Below are positions 22,442 through 30,890 of a DNA stretch of 37,574 nt, one piece after another; position 1 is the first letter of the stretch; every line of letters starts with the position of its first letter. Under the pieces are notes generated by a model. The model was not told where the DNA came from. It saw only the letters and a list, made by a program, of their open reading frames with translations, and ran no database searches. Both the position numbers and the translations under genes were made by a program. Origin of the DNA: an uncultured Acidimicrobiales bacterium (GTDB lineage Bacteria > Actinomycetota > Acidimicrobiia > Acidimicrobiales > SHLQ01); contig CALHTB010000065.1 of NCBI GenBank assembly GCA_938038785.1, forward strand, positions 1-37,574, read 5' to 3'.

Positions 22442-23036
22442 CCCACGCCTTTCGACCGAGCAGGCCCATGAGGCGCACCACCGCCGTTGAGTCATCCGGT
22501 GGAGCAATAGGTGCTGCGAACACCTGCGACTCGCGAAGCTGATCCATCATTGGATAGAGAAAGTCGAGAGCGGCTTCAGCGAGGGCTTCGGGAATCTCAG
22601 CCTCGACTCCGATAGCCGTTGCGAGGTCCCATGCGTGGCCAAGCTGGTCGACCATACGGAAGCGAGCCACCACAGCGCCCGGACGTTCGCCAATTGGGTG
22701 CTGCACCGTTTGCTCCATCGCCCCAGGGGTGCGCAGAGATTCGATTGCGGCGAGTGCAGTGCCACGCCAGGTTGCCACGGGGTTCGGCCCCAGAATCGAC
22801 GTATCGATGGTCATGGTGCCGGGAAGCGGGTCGCCGTTAAAGAGCAATGGTACGGCAGCATCGCCGAGTACGACGTGGCTGATGAGTGCTTGGACATCCC
22901 AGCCTTCACATGGTGTCTCAAGCTCGAGGTGCTCGTCGTCAACCTGCATAAGCACGCGGCCGAAGATAGCCATTGACGCTACGGCGTCTTCGGCCGGGTC
23001 GGCTCCGAGCTCGGGAAGCTCGGCTGGTTCGTTCAT
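22437..23036 (-). CDS. TIGR03086-like DinB/MDMPI-fold metal-binding protein
   Basis: This 199-residue protein belongs to the DinB/maleylpyruvate isomerase-like superfamily. Near residue 45 it has the TPCEGWDVQALISHVV motif, whose histidine is the first metal ligand. Near residue 130 it has DQLGHAWDLATAIG with the second and third ligand region. Actinobacteria carry many paralogues of this class, few with known reactions; some use mycothiol or related thiols. It is only distantly similar to the other DinB-fold protein at 2221-2901. ATG 23036 is preferred to a GTG 6 bp upstream. The gene lies on the same strand 48 bp downstream of guaA but is not obviously part of purine metabolism. Confidence 0.8.
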   Translation of the reverse strand: MNEPAELPELGADPAEDAVASMAIFGRVLMQVDDEHLELETPCEGWDVQALISHVVLGDAAVPLLFNGDPLPGTMTIDTSILGPNPVATWRGTALAAIESLRTPGAMEQTVQHPIGERPGAVVARFRMVDQLGHAWDLATAIGVEAEIPEALAEAALDFLYPMMDQLRESQVFAAPIAPPDDSTAVVRLMGLLGRKAWA

Positions 23037-23059
23037 GACCACGAATTCTTATCCTCAGT

Positions 23060-23097
23060 GCCTATTCCCATTCGCCTCACTCGCCTATTCCCATTCG
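23060..23097. repeat. duplicated 15-bp segment from the guaA 3' end
   Basis: The sequence gcctattcccattcg occurs at 23060-23074 and again at 23083-23097, a period of 23 bp. The second copy is the end of guaA (codons for EWE and the stop); the first lies just beyond the stop. It appears to be a small tandem duplication of the terminal codons. Confidence 0.9.
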
Positions 23098-24638
23098 ATC
23101 GTGCCCGGAGGCTTCGACGTAATGTCGTAGGCCACTCGGTTGACGCCGCCAACCTCGTTGATGATGCGGCTCGACATGGTGTCGAGCAGCTCAAAGGGCA
23201 GGCGGGCCCAGTCGGCTGTCATTGCGTCTTCAGATGTCACTGCACGAATGATGATGGCGTCGGCATAGGTTCGCTCGTCGCCCATCACACCAACCGAGTT
23301 CACCCCGGGAAGGACGGCGAAGGCTTGCCAAATCTCTCGTTCGAGTCCGGCCTTGCGGATCTCCTCGCGAACAATCCAGTCAGCTTCTTGAAGAATCGCC
23401 ACCTTGTCTGGGGTGACCTCGCCGATGATGCGAACACCAAGGCCGGGGCCGGGGAACGGCTGACGCCAAACGATCTCGTCGGGAAGGCCAAGCTCGGTGC
23501 CGACCGCACGGACCTCGTCTTTGAACAGGGCACGAAGTGGCTCGACCAATTCGAACTCGATGTCGTCGGGCAGGCCGCCAACATTGTGGTGGCTCTTGAT
23601 CTTTGCCGCGTCGCTTGTGCCCGACTCGATGACGTCGGGATACAGCGTGCCTTGCACGAGGAACTGCGCTCCCACCACCTCGGCCTTGGCGGCTTCGAAG
23701 ACGCGGATGAATTGTTCGCCAATCGTCTTGCGCTTTGTCTCGGGGTCGGTGACCCCGGTGAGATGCTCGAAGAACCGATCAGCGGCACTCACGTGGATGA
23801 GTTCGATCTTTTGATGACGCTCGAACGTCTCGACGATCTGGTCGCTTTCGCCCTTTCGCATAAGCCCGGTGTCGACGTACACGCAGGTGAGCCTGTCGCC
23901 GACGGCCTTGTGCACAAGTGCTGCTGCGACGGCCGAGTCGACGCCGCCCGACAGTGCACAGATGACTCGACCTTCGTCGCCTACCTGCTGCTGGATGAGT
24001 TCGACCTGGGTGTCGATGACGCTGGCCATCGTCCAGCTCTGTTCGGCCTTGCAGCCATCAGCGAGGAAGCGTTCGATGACGTGCTGGCCATGTTCGGTGT
24101 GCACTACTTCTGGGTGATACTGCACGCCGTACAGGCCGCGGTCAACATTCTCGAACGCCGCGACTGGGGCGTCCGGAGTGGAAGCGGTGACCTGGAAGCT
24201 GTCGGGCATATCGGTGATGGCGTCGAAGTGGCTCATCCACACGGTCTGTGTTTCCGGCGTGCCGTCGAGCATCACGCCCGACTCGGTGTTAACGGCCAAT
24301 TCGGTTCGCCCATACTCGCCACGCTCGTTGCGGCCAACCGTGCCATCACATTGATGGGCAATGAGCTGAGCGCCGTAACAAATGCCCAGAACCGGAATGC
24401 CCAGGTCGTAGACGTCGGGGTCGATCATCGGGGCGCCGTCGACGTGCACCGACTTCGGTCCGCCAGAGAAGATGATGCCGGTGGGGGCCTTCTCTTCGAT
24501 CTCGGCGGCGGTGATCGTGTGGGGCACGATCTCGGAGTAGACGTGGGCTTCGCGCACGCGCCGGGCGATCAACTGGGCGTATTGCGCGCCGAAATCGACG
24601 ACCAGAACAGACTCATCTGCGGGGTCGGGAGTGGTCAT
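23085..24638 (-). CDS. guaA: GMP synthase (glutamine-hydrolysing)
   Basis: This 517-residue enzyme converts XMP, glutamine and ATP to GMP in the last step of guanine nucleotide synthesis. The class I glutaminase domain (about 9-200) has the catalytic triad: C87 in GICYGAQ, H175 and E177 in YHPEVVH. The ATP-pyrophosphatase domain begins with the P-loop [12 protein letters not shown] (about 230-241). The C-terminal dimerisation/XMP domain contains [12 protein letters not shown] and ends in the universal KPPGTIEWE tail. Length and motifs are canonical. ATG 24638 overlaps the guaB3 stop (ATGA, 24635-24638), so the two purine genes are cotranscribed and translationally coupled. Confidence 0.98.
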   Translation of the reverse strand: MTTPDPADESVLVVDFGAQYAQLIARRVREAHVYSEIVPHTITAAEIEEKAPTGIIFSGGPKSVHVDGAPMIDPDVYDLGIPVLGICYGAQLIAHQCDGTVGRNERGEYGRTELAVNTESGVMLDGTPETQTVWMSHFDAITDMPDSFQVTASTPDAPVAAFENVDRGLYGVQYHPEVVHTEHGQHVIERFLADGCKAEQSWTMASVIDTQVELIQQQVGDEGRVICALSGGVDSAVAAALVHKAVGDRLTCVYVDTGLMRKGESDQIVETFERHQKIELIHVSAADRFFEHLTGVTDPETKRKTIGEQFIRVFEAAKAEVVGAQFLVQGTLYPDVIESGTSDAAKIKSHHNVGGLPDDIEFELVEPLRALFKDEVRAVGTELGLPDEIVWRQPFPGPGLGVRIIGEVTPDKVAILQEADWIVREEIRKAGLEREIWQAFAVLPGVNSVGVMGDERTYADAIIIRAVTSEDAMTADWARLPFELLDTMSSRIINEVGGVNRVAYDITSKPPGTIEWE

Positions 24639-25747
24639 GACTGTCGCACCAACACTTCTGCTTTCTGAAAGTCCTTCAAGTCGGTGTAACCGCACATGGC
24701 CATCGATTGACGAAGGCCACCAGCGAGGTTCAGCGCACCGTCATCAGCATGGGAAGGACCGTGGATGATCTCGGCAAGGCTGCCTCGTGGAGCAACGGCA
24801 ACGCGCCCACCTTGAGGAACGGTTGGGTGCACGCTCTGCACGCCCCAGTGCCATCCTTTGCCCGGCGCCTCGGTGGCTGCAGCCAGTGGTGCGCCGAGCA
24901 TGACGGCGTCGGCACCGCACACGACGGCCTTAGCGACGTCGCCGCCGGTCGACATCGATCCGTCAGCAATGATGTGGGTGTACACGCCGGTTTCGTCGAG
25001 GTGGCGCATCCGAGCTGCACGGGCGTCGGCCAGCGCGGTGGCCTGCGGGCCGCCAATGCCAAGCACGCTGTGCAGGGTTGACGCCCGACCAGTGCCCACA
25101 CCAACCAGAATACCGGCAGCGCCAGTACGCATCAGGTGAAGCGCCGCGGAGTAGCTAGCGCAGTCGCCGACGATGACGGGAACTTCCAGCCGACGGATGA
25201 AGGTCTTCAGATTGAGCGGTTCGCTTTGCGTCGTCGACACATGCTCGGCGGAAATCACCGGCTGTTGAATAACGAGAAGCCCGAGCTCGGCCTTGAGGAT
25301 CGTGTCGATGTGCTCGGTAGCCAGTTGCGGGCTGATGGCAGCGCAGCTAACGACCTCGGCGTCATTGATCTCGCCAATGCGCTGCACGATGAGGTCGGGA
25401 TCGATGGGAGCTTCGTAGAGCTGTTGCATTCGACGTGTCGCCGCATCGTCGTCGAGAGTCCCGATCTCGGCGAGCACTTCGTCGGCGTTCTCATAGCGAG
25501 TCCACAAGCCTTCGAGGTTCAACGAACCCAGGCCGCCCTGGCGGCCAATCTCGATAGCGGTTGCGGGGCTGACGACCGAGTCCATCGCCGACGCCATAAA
25601 TGGCACGTCAAAGCGATACGCATCGATCTCCCACGTGAGGTCGATGTCTTCGGGGTCCCGGGTGCGCCTCGACGGCACGATGGAAATGTCGTCGAACCCG
25701 TAGGCCCGACGGCCCGACTTGCCCATGCCAATATCGATGTCAGCCAC
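24635..25747 (-). CDS. guaB3: GuaB3 family IMP dehydrogenase-related protein
   Basis: This 370-residue TIM-barrel protein of the actinobacterial GuaB3 family opens with the family-typical [16 protein letters not shown] and [13 protein letters not shown]. It lacks the CBS pair of classical GuaB. The phosphate-binding region contains [20 protein letters not shown]; where IMP dehydrogenase has its catalytic Cys (GPGSICTT), this protein has Ser. [17 protein letters not shown] and [14 protein letters not shown] are kept, so nucleotide binding is likely. Whether it makes XMP is uncertain; many actinobacteria carry it besides true GuaB. GTG 25747 is preferred to a TTG at 25774 because GGAG lies 6 nt upstream and the N-terminus then matches the family. 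Confidence 0.9.
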   Translation of the reverse strand: MADIDIGMGKSGRRAYGFDDISIVPSRRTRDPEDIDLTWEIDAYRFDVPFMASAMDSVVSPATAIEIGRQGGLGSLNLEGLWTRYENADEVLAEIGTLDDDAATRRMQQLYEAPIDPDLIVQRIGEINDAEVVSCAAISPQLATEHIDTILKAELGLLVIQQPVISAEHVSTTQSEPLNLKTFIRRLEVPVIVGDCASYSAALHLMRTGAAGILVGVGTGRASTLHSVLGIGGPQATALADARAARMRHLDETGVYTHIIADGSMSTGGDVAKAVVCGADAVMLGAPLAAATEAPGKGWHWGVQSVHPTVPQGGRVAVAPRGSLAEIIHGPSHADDGALNLAGGLRQSMAMCGYTDLKDFQKAEVLVRQS

Positions 25748-25861
25748 ACCCTGCTCCGTTGAGGAAACGACCAATCTACCAACGTCAGCGAGCAGCGAAA
25801 GCGGAAACGACGATTAGTCCGAATGACTCACAAACCGCGACCTCGGGCCGACTAGCTAAAG

Positions 25862-27268
25862 GTGTCTATTTCCGAGCAATACAACGGCGAGACCGCAGTC
25901 GATCAGCGGTCTGCATCATCGTTTCGAGATCCGAACTCTCACGTCATCGTCGACGGAGCGGTGACGCGTGTTTTTGAGCCTCGAGCTGCGGCGCTAGCGC
26001 AAGAGTTTCTTGCGTCTTCGGCATGCAAGCGACTGGTGGAGCGCGGTGACCTCGAGGAACCACTGACATCGAGTACCGACAGCACCGGGCGACTCACACT
26101 TACCCATACCGAGATCCCCGAGTGGAACTATCCGTGGGAATGGACTTGGTCGATGCTTCGGGATGCTGCGCTGCTACATATCGAGATGCTGCAGCTCATT
26201 GCCGAAGATGGTTGGACGATGTCCGATGCCACGTCGTTCAATGTCGTATTCACCAACGGTCGGCCCGTCTTTATCGATCATGGATCGTTCGTTCGCCGGG
26301 GGGACAACGAACCCTGGTGGGCCTACACCCAATTCTGCGAGCACTTTCTCTATCCGCTGATGGTCTCAGCCCATACCGGCGCTCAGCTCGCACCACAATT
26401 GCGAGGTGGTTTCGGCCAAGTCTCGCTCAACGACGCCTACGGCTTGCTCAAGACGCACATCATCAAACGTGGTGTGGCCAAGTACGTGATCTTGCCGTAT
26501 CAGGCAGCAAACCGGTCCGACATGAGCGTTGACCAGGTCAGCGAGTCGACCGCGGCGATGAGCACCGACATTTATCGGAACATCCTCGCCGCAATGCACA
26601 AGTGCCTGACAAAGCTCGAGGCACCAGGCGGCGTGTCGACTTGGAGCGGCTACGCCGATCGTTCGCACTACACCGACAGCGCACTCGCCGAAAAGGGTGA
26701 CTATGTGGAGAAGGTCGTCGCGGACACGAAGCCGAACGTCGTGCTCGACATGGGAGCCAACGACGGGCACTTCTCGGCAATAGCGGCCAAGCATGCCGAC
26801 CGAGTTGTTGCCGCCGATGGGGACCCCCTCGTGGTCGACCGTCTGTACGTCTCGAACAAAACGAAGAACATTCTCCCCCTCGTGCAGGACGCGACGAACC
26901 CATCACCATCGATGGGTTGGCGCTCGGCCGAACGCACAGGCTTCTTCGAACGGATCCAGCCGGACTTGGTGCTTTCCCTTGCGGTGTTCCACCACGTCGT
27001 GTTCACCGGGAACGTTCCCGTCTCCCAGCTCGGTGTGTGGATGTCAGAAGTGGGATCAGACTTTCTTGTCGAGTTCGTTCACCGCGAAGACGAGAAGGTG
27101 CAGCATCTCCTTCAACGCAAAACCAACCCCGAGACGTTCGACTACAGCCTCGACAGCTTCCTTTCAGCCACCGCCCCGTACTTCACACTGATCGAGAAGC
27201 AGACCCTTTCGAGCGGCACCCGTTCGATGCTTCACCTTGGCCGGCTCGGCAGGCTCCGAACCACATAG
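25862..27268 (+). CDS. NoeA-like protein: N-terminal kinase-like fold fused to a SAM methyltransferase
   Basis: This is a 468-residue fusion. Residues about 85-250 resemble an APH/lipopolysaccharide-kinase-like fold: SDATSFNVVF supplies an Asp (D122) and Asn (N127) as in the catalytic loop, and PVFIDHGSF supplies a metal-binding Asp (D139) like DFG. The family also keeps a PWWAYTQFCEHFLYPL segment. Residues about 285-460 are a class I methyltransferase with SAM motif VVLDMGANDGHFS (294-305). Related proteins are annotated as nodulation NoeA or class I methyltransferases near polysaccharide genes; substrates are unknown. GTG 25862 lacks a strong ribosome-binding site. The phosphatase-fold gene follows 9 bp after its stop, so cotranscription is likely. 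Confidence 0.82.
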   Translation: MSISEQYNGETAVDQRSASSFRDPNSHVIVDGAVTRVFEPRAAALAQEFLASSACKRLVERGDLEEPLTSSTDSTGRLTLTHTEIPEWNYPWEWTWSMLRDAALLHIEMLQLIAEDGWTMSDATSFNVVFTNGRPVFIDHGSFVRRGDNEPWWAYTQFCEHFLYPLMVSAHTGAQLAPQLRGGFGQVSLNDAYGLLKTHIIKRGVAKYVILPYQAANRSDMSVDQVSESTAAMSTDIYRNILAAMHKCLTKLEAPGGVSTWSGYADRSHYTDSALAEKGDYVEKVVADTKPNVVLDMGANDGHFSAIAAKHADRVVAADGDPLVVDRLYVSNKTKNILPLVQDATNPSPSMGWRSAERTGFFERIQPDLVLSLAVFHHVVFTGNVPVSQLGVWMSEVGSDFLVEFVHREDEKVQHLLQRKTNPETFDYSLDSFLSATAPYFTLIEKQTLSSGTRSMLHLGRLGRLRTT

Positions 27269-27277
27269 GCAGCATCG

Positions 27278-28840
27278 ATGTTTGAGGCTCCCACCGCATC
27301 ACCGATCAAGAAGATTGTCAGCGGTCTTCGGAACACGTTTGGGCATGAGCCCGTCGAAGGAACGCGACTTACAAGCCCGCTCCTTGCGGGCGCGCTCACG
27401 TCGCTTCCGCTGGCGATTCTCGTTGCCACCAACTATGGCGAGATCGCACAACTTCGCCCGATCCTGACCATTGGCCTTGTGGCATCACTCACCGCGGCAA
27501 CGACGACGGCGCTCCTGGCGACACGTGTGGCGCCGCACGTTGCGGGCATCACTTGCGGCGTCCTTGGCTATGGATTCTTCTCGATGTCGTGGGCAACGGC
27601 CACGAACACGGTGCTTCTCGTTCTGGGCTGGCTTGTACTTGGCCTCTTTGCCTCGTGGATATTCGTTTGGCTCAGTGACCACTCCGCACGCATCTTGGCG
27701 GTCGCAACTGCGGCGGCCATCATCGCGGTAACGGGTCTCACACTCTCGGGTCCTCTAGGGGCAAACTCGGACCTCGAAGCCGATCCGGGCGAGTCTCTCG
27801 CCTTCGTCGGTGAGCTCACACGCAAGCCGAACGTCTACATGTTCGTTCTCGACGCCTTCTCTCATCCCCGAGTTATTGAGCAAGAGATGGGGCAAGAGAA
27901 TGTCGACTTCGGGCCGCATCTCGCTCGTCTCGAAGACCTGGGCTTTGCGCTCGAGCCGAATGCTCGATCCAACTACGCCGAGACCCGACTCTCCGTGCCA
28001 TCGCTACTAAACGCCGAGTACCCCCTCGTCGAGACCGACGAGGCGCCCGACTTTTCCGTCCGCGTTTCTGGTGCAGACGCTCTGCGCGGTCACAACAAGA
28101 CGGTCACGTTCTTCGCCGAAGCCGGCTACGAATACTGGCACTCCGGATCGGGGATCTGGGGTGAAGGCAACTGCGACACCTCGGTAGCCGACCGCTGCAT
28201 TGGTGACGAGGAAATCAACTATGAAACATTCGAGGCCATTTGGTCGAACACGCCTATCCGGGAGATCGTTACTCCCAAACTCAATGGCGCACAGGACCCC
28301 AAGAAGGTGGTCTCGTTAGTCAACGAGGTTCGCAGCGAAGCAACCGGACCGATATTCGTCTACTCCCATCTTATGCTGCCTCATCAGCCATATCGTTTCG
28401 ACAGCGACTGCGGACCGATCGAGTCAGAGTCCACGCTGTCGAGTGGTAGCGACCCGAAGTTTCGCGCGGAGTACGTGGGGCAGGCGTTGTGCACGGCCAC
28501 CATGCTGGGCGAAGCAATGGAAGAACTGATCGCTGCTGATCCAGACGCACTGATACTTCTCCAAGGTGACCATGGGGCATCGTTCACATTGACCGACGAT
28601 CCAACATGGCACGACGAAACGTTCAGCGAACGCATTGACATCTTTCGCATGACCAGGCTTCCCGATGACTGTCGATACGACGACGTTGCCGCGCAATCGT
28701 TGATCAACACCCTGCCGATGCTGCAAGCGTGTCTGAGCCAGACGCCACCTACGTTCATCGAACCTCGCATCTTTGTCACGAACTACTTCAATGAAGTCTT
28801 TTACGAGTCGCCTCATCCAGACGATCGCACTGCCGAATAG
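27278..28840 (+). CDS. membrane-anchored sulfatase/phosphoglycerol-transferase-fold enzyme (copy A)
   Basis: This protein has 520 residues. Four or five membrane helices occupy about 35-157, including APHVAGITCGVLGYGFFSMS. The outer alkaline-phosphatase-superfamily domain starts near 183. Likely metal ligands and nucleophile are D192 in PNVYMFVLDAF, T236 in SNYAETRLSVPSLLN, H369 in PHQPYR, and D431/H432 in LLQGDHG. This resembles LtaS/EptA-type phospho-transferases, where a Thr is the nucleophile, more than true sulfatases. Six cysteines (299, 307, 378, 405, 465, 485) are kept in copy B at 29223-30848, which suggests three disulfides outside the cell. Transfer of a phospho-alcohol group to a surface polymer is inferred. 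Confidence 0.8.
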   Translation: MFEAPTASPIKKIVSGLRNTFGHEPVEGTRLTSPLLAGALTSLPLAILVATNYGEIAQLRPILTIGLVASLTAATTTALLATRVAPHVAGITCGVLGYGFFSMSWATATNTVLLVLGWLVLGLFASWIFVWLSDHSARILAVATAAAIIAVTGLTLSGPLGANSDLEADPGESLAFVGELTRKPNVYMFVLDAFSHPRVIEQEMGQENVDFGPHLARLEDLGFALEPNARSNYAETRLSVPSLLNAEYPLVETDEAPDFSVRVSGADALRGHNKTVTFFAEAGYEYWHSGSGIWGEGNCDTSVADRCIGDEEINYETFEAIWSNTPIREIVTPKLNGAQDPKKVVSLVNEVRSEATGPIFVYSHLMLPHQPYRFDSDCGPIESESTLSSGSDPKFRAEYVGQALCTATMLGEAMEELIAADPDALILLQGDHGASFTLTDDPTWHDETFSERIDIFRMTRLPDDCRYDDVAAQSLINTLPMLQACLSQTPPTFIEPRIFVTNYFNEVFYESPHPDDRTAE

Positions 28841-28932
28841 ATCAGAAGGCCCATGGCGAAACCACCGAATTTGGTCGAATTACAAATAGAACCCTGGTGC
28901 CTCGAAAGAGTGCGCCTCGAAAGGACGTCATC

Positions 28933-29127
28933 ATGCTCGCATATATCGATGCAGGAACCGCAGCCGCAATCGCCGCTGTCGCAACCGGTGGCTTGGCTGG
29001 CGCCAAGGTCGCTGCACAGTCGTTTGTTTCTTCATTCAAGAAGAAAAAGCCTGCAGGCGCGGCAAAGGCCACAGAGGCCGTCACCGACGAAATCGAAGAG
29101 CTCGACGTCGAAGCTGCCATCAGCTAA
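28933..29127 (+). CDS. YIDxGT microprotein, 64 residues, single membrane span
   Basis: The ATG at 28933 follows AAGGA by 7-8 nt and opens a 64-codon frame. The product begins MLAYIDAGTAAAIAAVATGG, continues through a Gly/Ala-rich hydrophobic segment to about residue 30, then a basic FKKKKPAG stop-transfer and an acidic tail (VTDEIEELDVEA). The start matches a class of tiny proteins beginning YIDPGTG that, from memory, recur near surface-polysaccharide, methyltransferase and phosphatase-fold genes. Here it sits between two paralogous phosphatase-fold genes (92 and 95 bp away). The Pro of YIDPGT is Ala. A role as a small subunit or membrane partner of those enzymes is inferred from position only. 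Confidence 0.75.
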   Translation: MLAYIDAGTAAAIAAVATGGLAGAKVAAQSFVSSFKKKKPAGAAKATEAVTDEIEELDVEAAIS

Positions 29128-29222
29128 CACGCCCAAGTTCGACAACCTGATCCGCAGAGGGTTCGCCCGCTGTGGATCTTTGTCGCGTAGTGGCCCGTCT
29201 ACGAGGGGCGCTCGGTAATCAC

Positions 29223-30848
29223 ATGAGTCACACAACTGCGAGGGAAGAGCGAGGAGATCTTGCTTCGCCGATCGGCGCCATTTTCACGCGATTGGGCAGA
29301 CTCTTCCGCGCCGACGCCATCAAGCACACGCTGATCCCAAGCGTCATGTTGGGTGTGTCGCTCTCGATCACGCCCACGGCATTACTGCTATTCAACAACG
29401 CCGATGCGGTCGCGCAGTCCACGCCGTTCTACAGCGCAATAGCAATCACCGCCGTCATTGCTGCCACGACAGTTCTTGTTCTCAGCCGCCGGATTGCGCC
29501 ACATGTCGCTGGCGGCCTGGTCGCCGCACTCGGGTATGGCTTCTACTCGCTGACGTGGGTTCCCGGTTCGAACCAACTCCCCTCCCTGACCTTCTTCTGG
29601 CTCCTTAGCTCCCTGCCCGCTGCCGTGGTAGTGATCTGGCTGTTGAGCAATTCTCGAGTGATCGTGTCGCTGGCGGGGGCTGCATCAACTGCGCTCGCAG
29701 CATTTCTTGTTATCGCGCCCCTTGCCTCGGCTAGTGGACAGACCTCTGGCAGCACCGCCGCGGAGATCCCCGAAGCGATCGCTCTATCAGACCAACCTGT
29801 CCGAACGCCAAATGTCTATCTGTTCGTTCTCGACGGATTCGCTAACCCTCGGGTGACATCGGAACAATTCGCTGACCATGACATCGAGTTCAACCTCGGT
29901 GATGCACCTGGCAAGCTCGACCAACTCGGCCTAAAAATCGACCGCGACGCGACAAGCAACTACGGCCAAACCATCTTGTCCATGCCCTCGATGCTGAATG
30001 CGACCTATCACCACACTCCTGACGACGCGCTGCAAGTTGCGGAGATCTGGGGAAGCGGGAAGCCAGCAATTCGAGGTGACAATTTCCTCGTCGATTCGCT
30101 GCGTTCGATCGGCTACGAATATTGGTTCGCCAGCTCTGGCGCGTGGGACCCCAGCCGCTGCGATCCGCGCATTGCCGATATCTGTCTCGGGGCCGACGCC
30201 GGAAATGCCGAAGCCAAGAAGGCAGTGTGGTGGCACACGCCGCTGCGTTGGCAACTCGGTATCACCGACTTTCGTCGACTGCCCGAACCCCAAACTGTGG
30301 TCGATAGCGTGCTCGATACACGCGCGGCCAGGGCCTCCGATGCACCGTATGTCCTCGTGTCGCACATCATTGGCCCGCACCAGCCATACCGGTACGAAGC
30401 GGACTGTTCATTCCGGGACAACGCCGCTCCTGGCACCACGCTCGAAGACGGACACCAGCCTGAGTTCCGACCGTTGTACGCCAACCAGGCTCGCTGCATC
30501 GCCCAAATTCTCGCCTCGGCCATGGACGATCTACTCGAAGCCGACCCAAATGCGCTCATTGTTGTGCAGGCCGACCATGGCTCCGAGTTCGAAGCAACAG
30601 CCCAAATCGGGGCGTCGTGGACCGAACAGTCAGCACGAGAGAGGTTGGGAGTCTTTCGGGCGACGAAGCTCCCAGACGAATGCCGAAGCGACGACCCTCG
30701 TGCTCAGTCTGTGATCAACACCACGCCGGTGATTCTGGCATGTATCCAGGGCACAACCCCCGAGTTGATTGAACCTCGACACTTCTTCACCGACATGTCG
30801 TTGGTGACCAACGACATTGTTGAATCGACGCTGGAGCTTCCGAGCTAG
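29223..30848 (+). CDS. membrane-anchored sulfatase/phosphoglycerol-transferase-fold enzyme (copy B)
   Basis: This 541-residue paralogue of the protein at 27278-28840 has the same order. A cytoplasmic N-terminus leads to five membrane helices (about 38-170, with APHVAGGLVAALGYGFYSLT). The outer domain has D204 in PNVYLFVLDGF, T250 in SNYGQTILSMPSMLN, H386 in PHQPYR and D451/H452 in VVQADHG. The six cysteines 313, 321, 395, 425, 487 and 507 have nearly the same spacing as in copy A. The two differ widely elsewhere, so the duplication is old and the substrates may differ. ATG 29223 is favoured over an upstream GTG at 29172. Its stop codon lies in a 12-bp inverted repeat shared with the convergent decarboxylase. 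Confidence 0.8.
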   Translation: MSHTTAREERGDLASPIGAIFTRLGRLFRADAIKHTLIPSVMLGVSLSITPTALLLFNNADAVAQSTPFYSAIAITAVIAATTVLVLSRRIAPHVAGGLVAALGYGFYSLTWVPGSNQLPSLTFFWLLSSLPAAVVVIWLLSNSRVIVSLAGAASTALAAFLVIAPLASASGQTSGSTAAEIPEAIALSDQPVRTPNVYLFVLDGFANPRVTSEQFADHDIEFNLGDAPGKLDQLGLKIDRDATSNYGQTILSMPSMLNATYHHTPDDALQVAEIWGSGKPAIRGDNFLVDSLRSIGYEYWFASSGAWDPSRCDPRIADICLGADAGNAEAKKAVWWHTPLRWQLGITDFRRLPEPQTVVDSVLDTRAARASDAPYVLVSHIIGPHQPYRYEADCSFRDNAAPGTTLEDGHQPEFRPLYANQARCIAQILASAMDDLLEADPNALIVVQADHGSEFEATAQIGASWTEQSARERLGVFRATKLPDECRSDDPRAQSVINTTPVILACIQGTTPELIEPRHFFTDMSLVTNDIVESTLELPS

Positions 30849-30890
30849 CAGCGCTACTCCGTGCTTTTCTCCTAGGCCAGCGCTGCTAGC
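30844..30890. terminator. 12-bp inverted repeat spanning two convergent stop codons
   Basis: GCTAGCAGCGCT (30844-30855) and AGCGCTGCTAGC (30879-30890) are perfect inverted arms around a 23-nt loop. The left arm contains the stop of phosphatase-fold copy B, and the loop contains the stop of the decarboxylase. No long T-run follows on either side, so this is a possible bidirectional or stabilising hairpin rather than a classical intrinsic terminator. Confidence 0.55.

Noticed and set aside
23058-24668. 536-codon open frame on the plus strand opposite guaA
   Set aside because: It is exactly antisense to a canonical GMP synthase; the long opening reflects GC-rich codon use, and the product has no motif.
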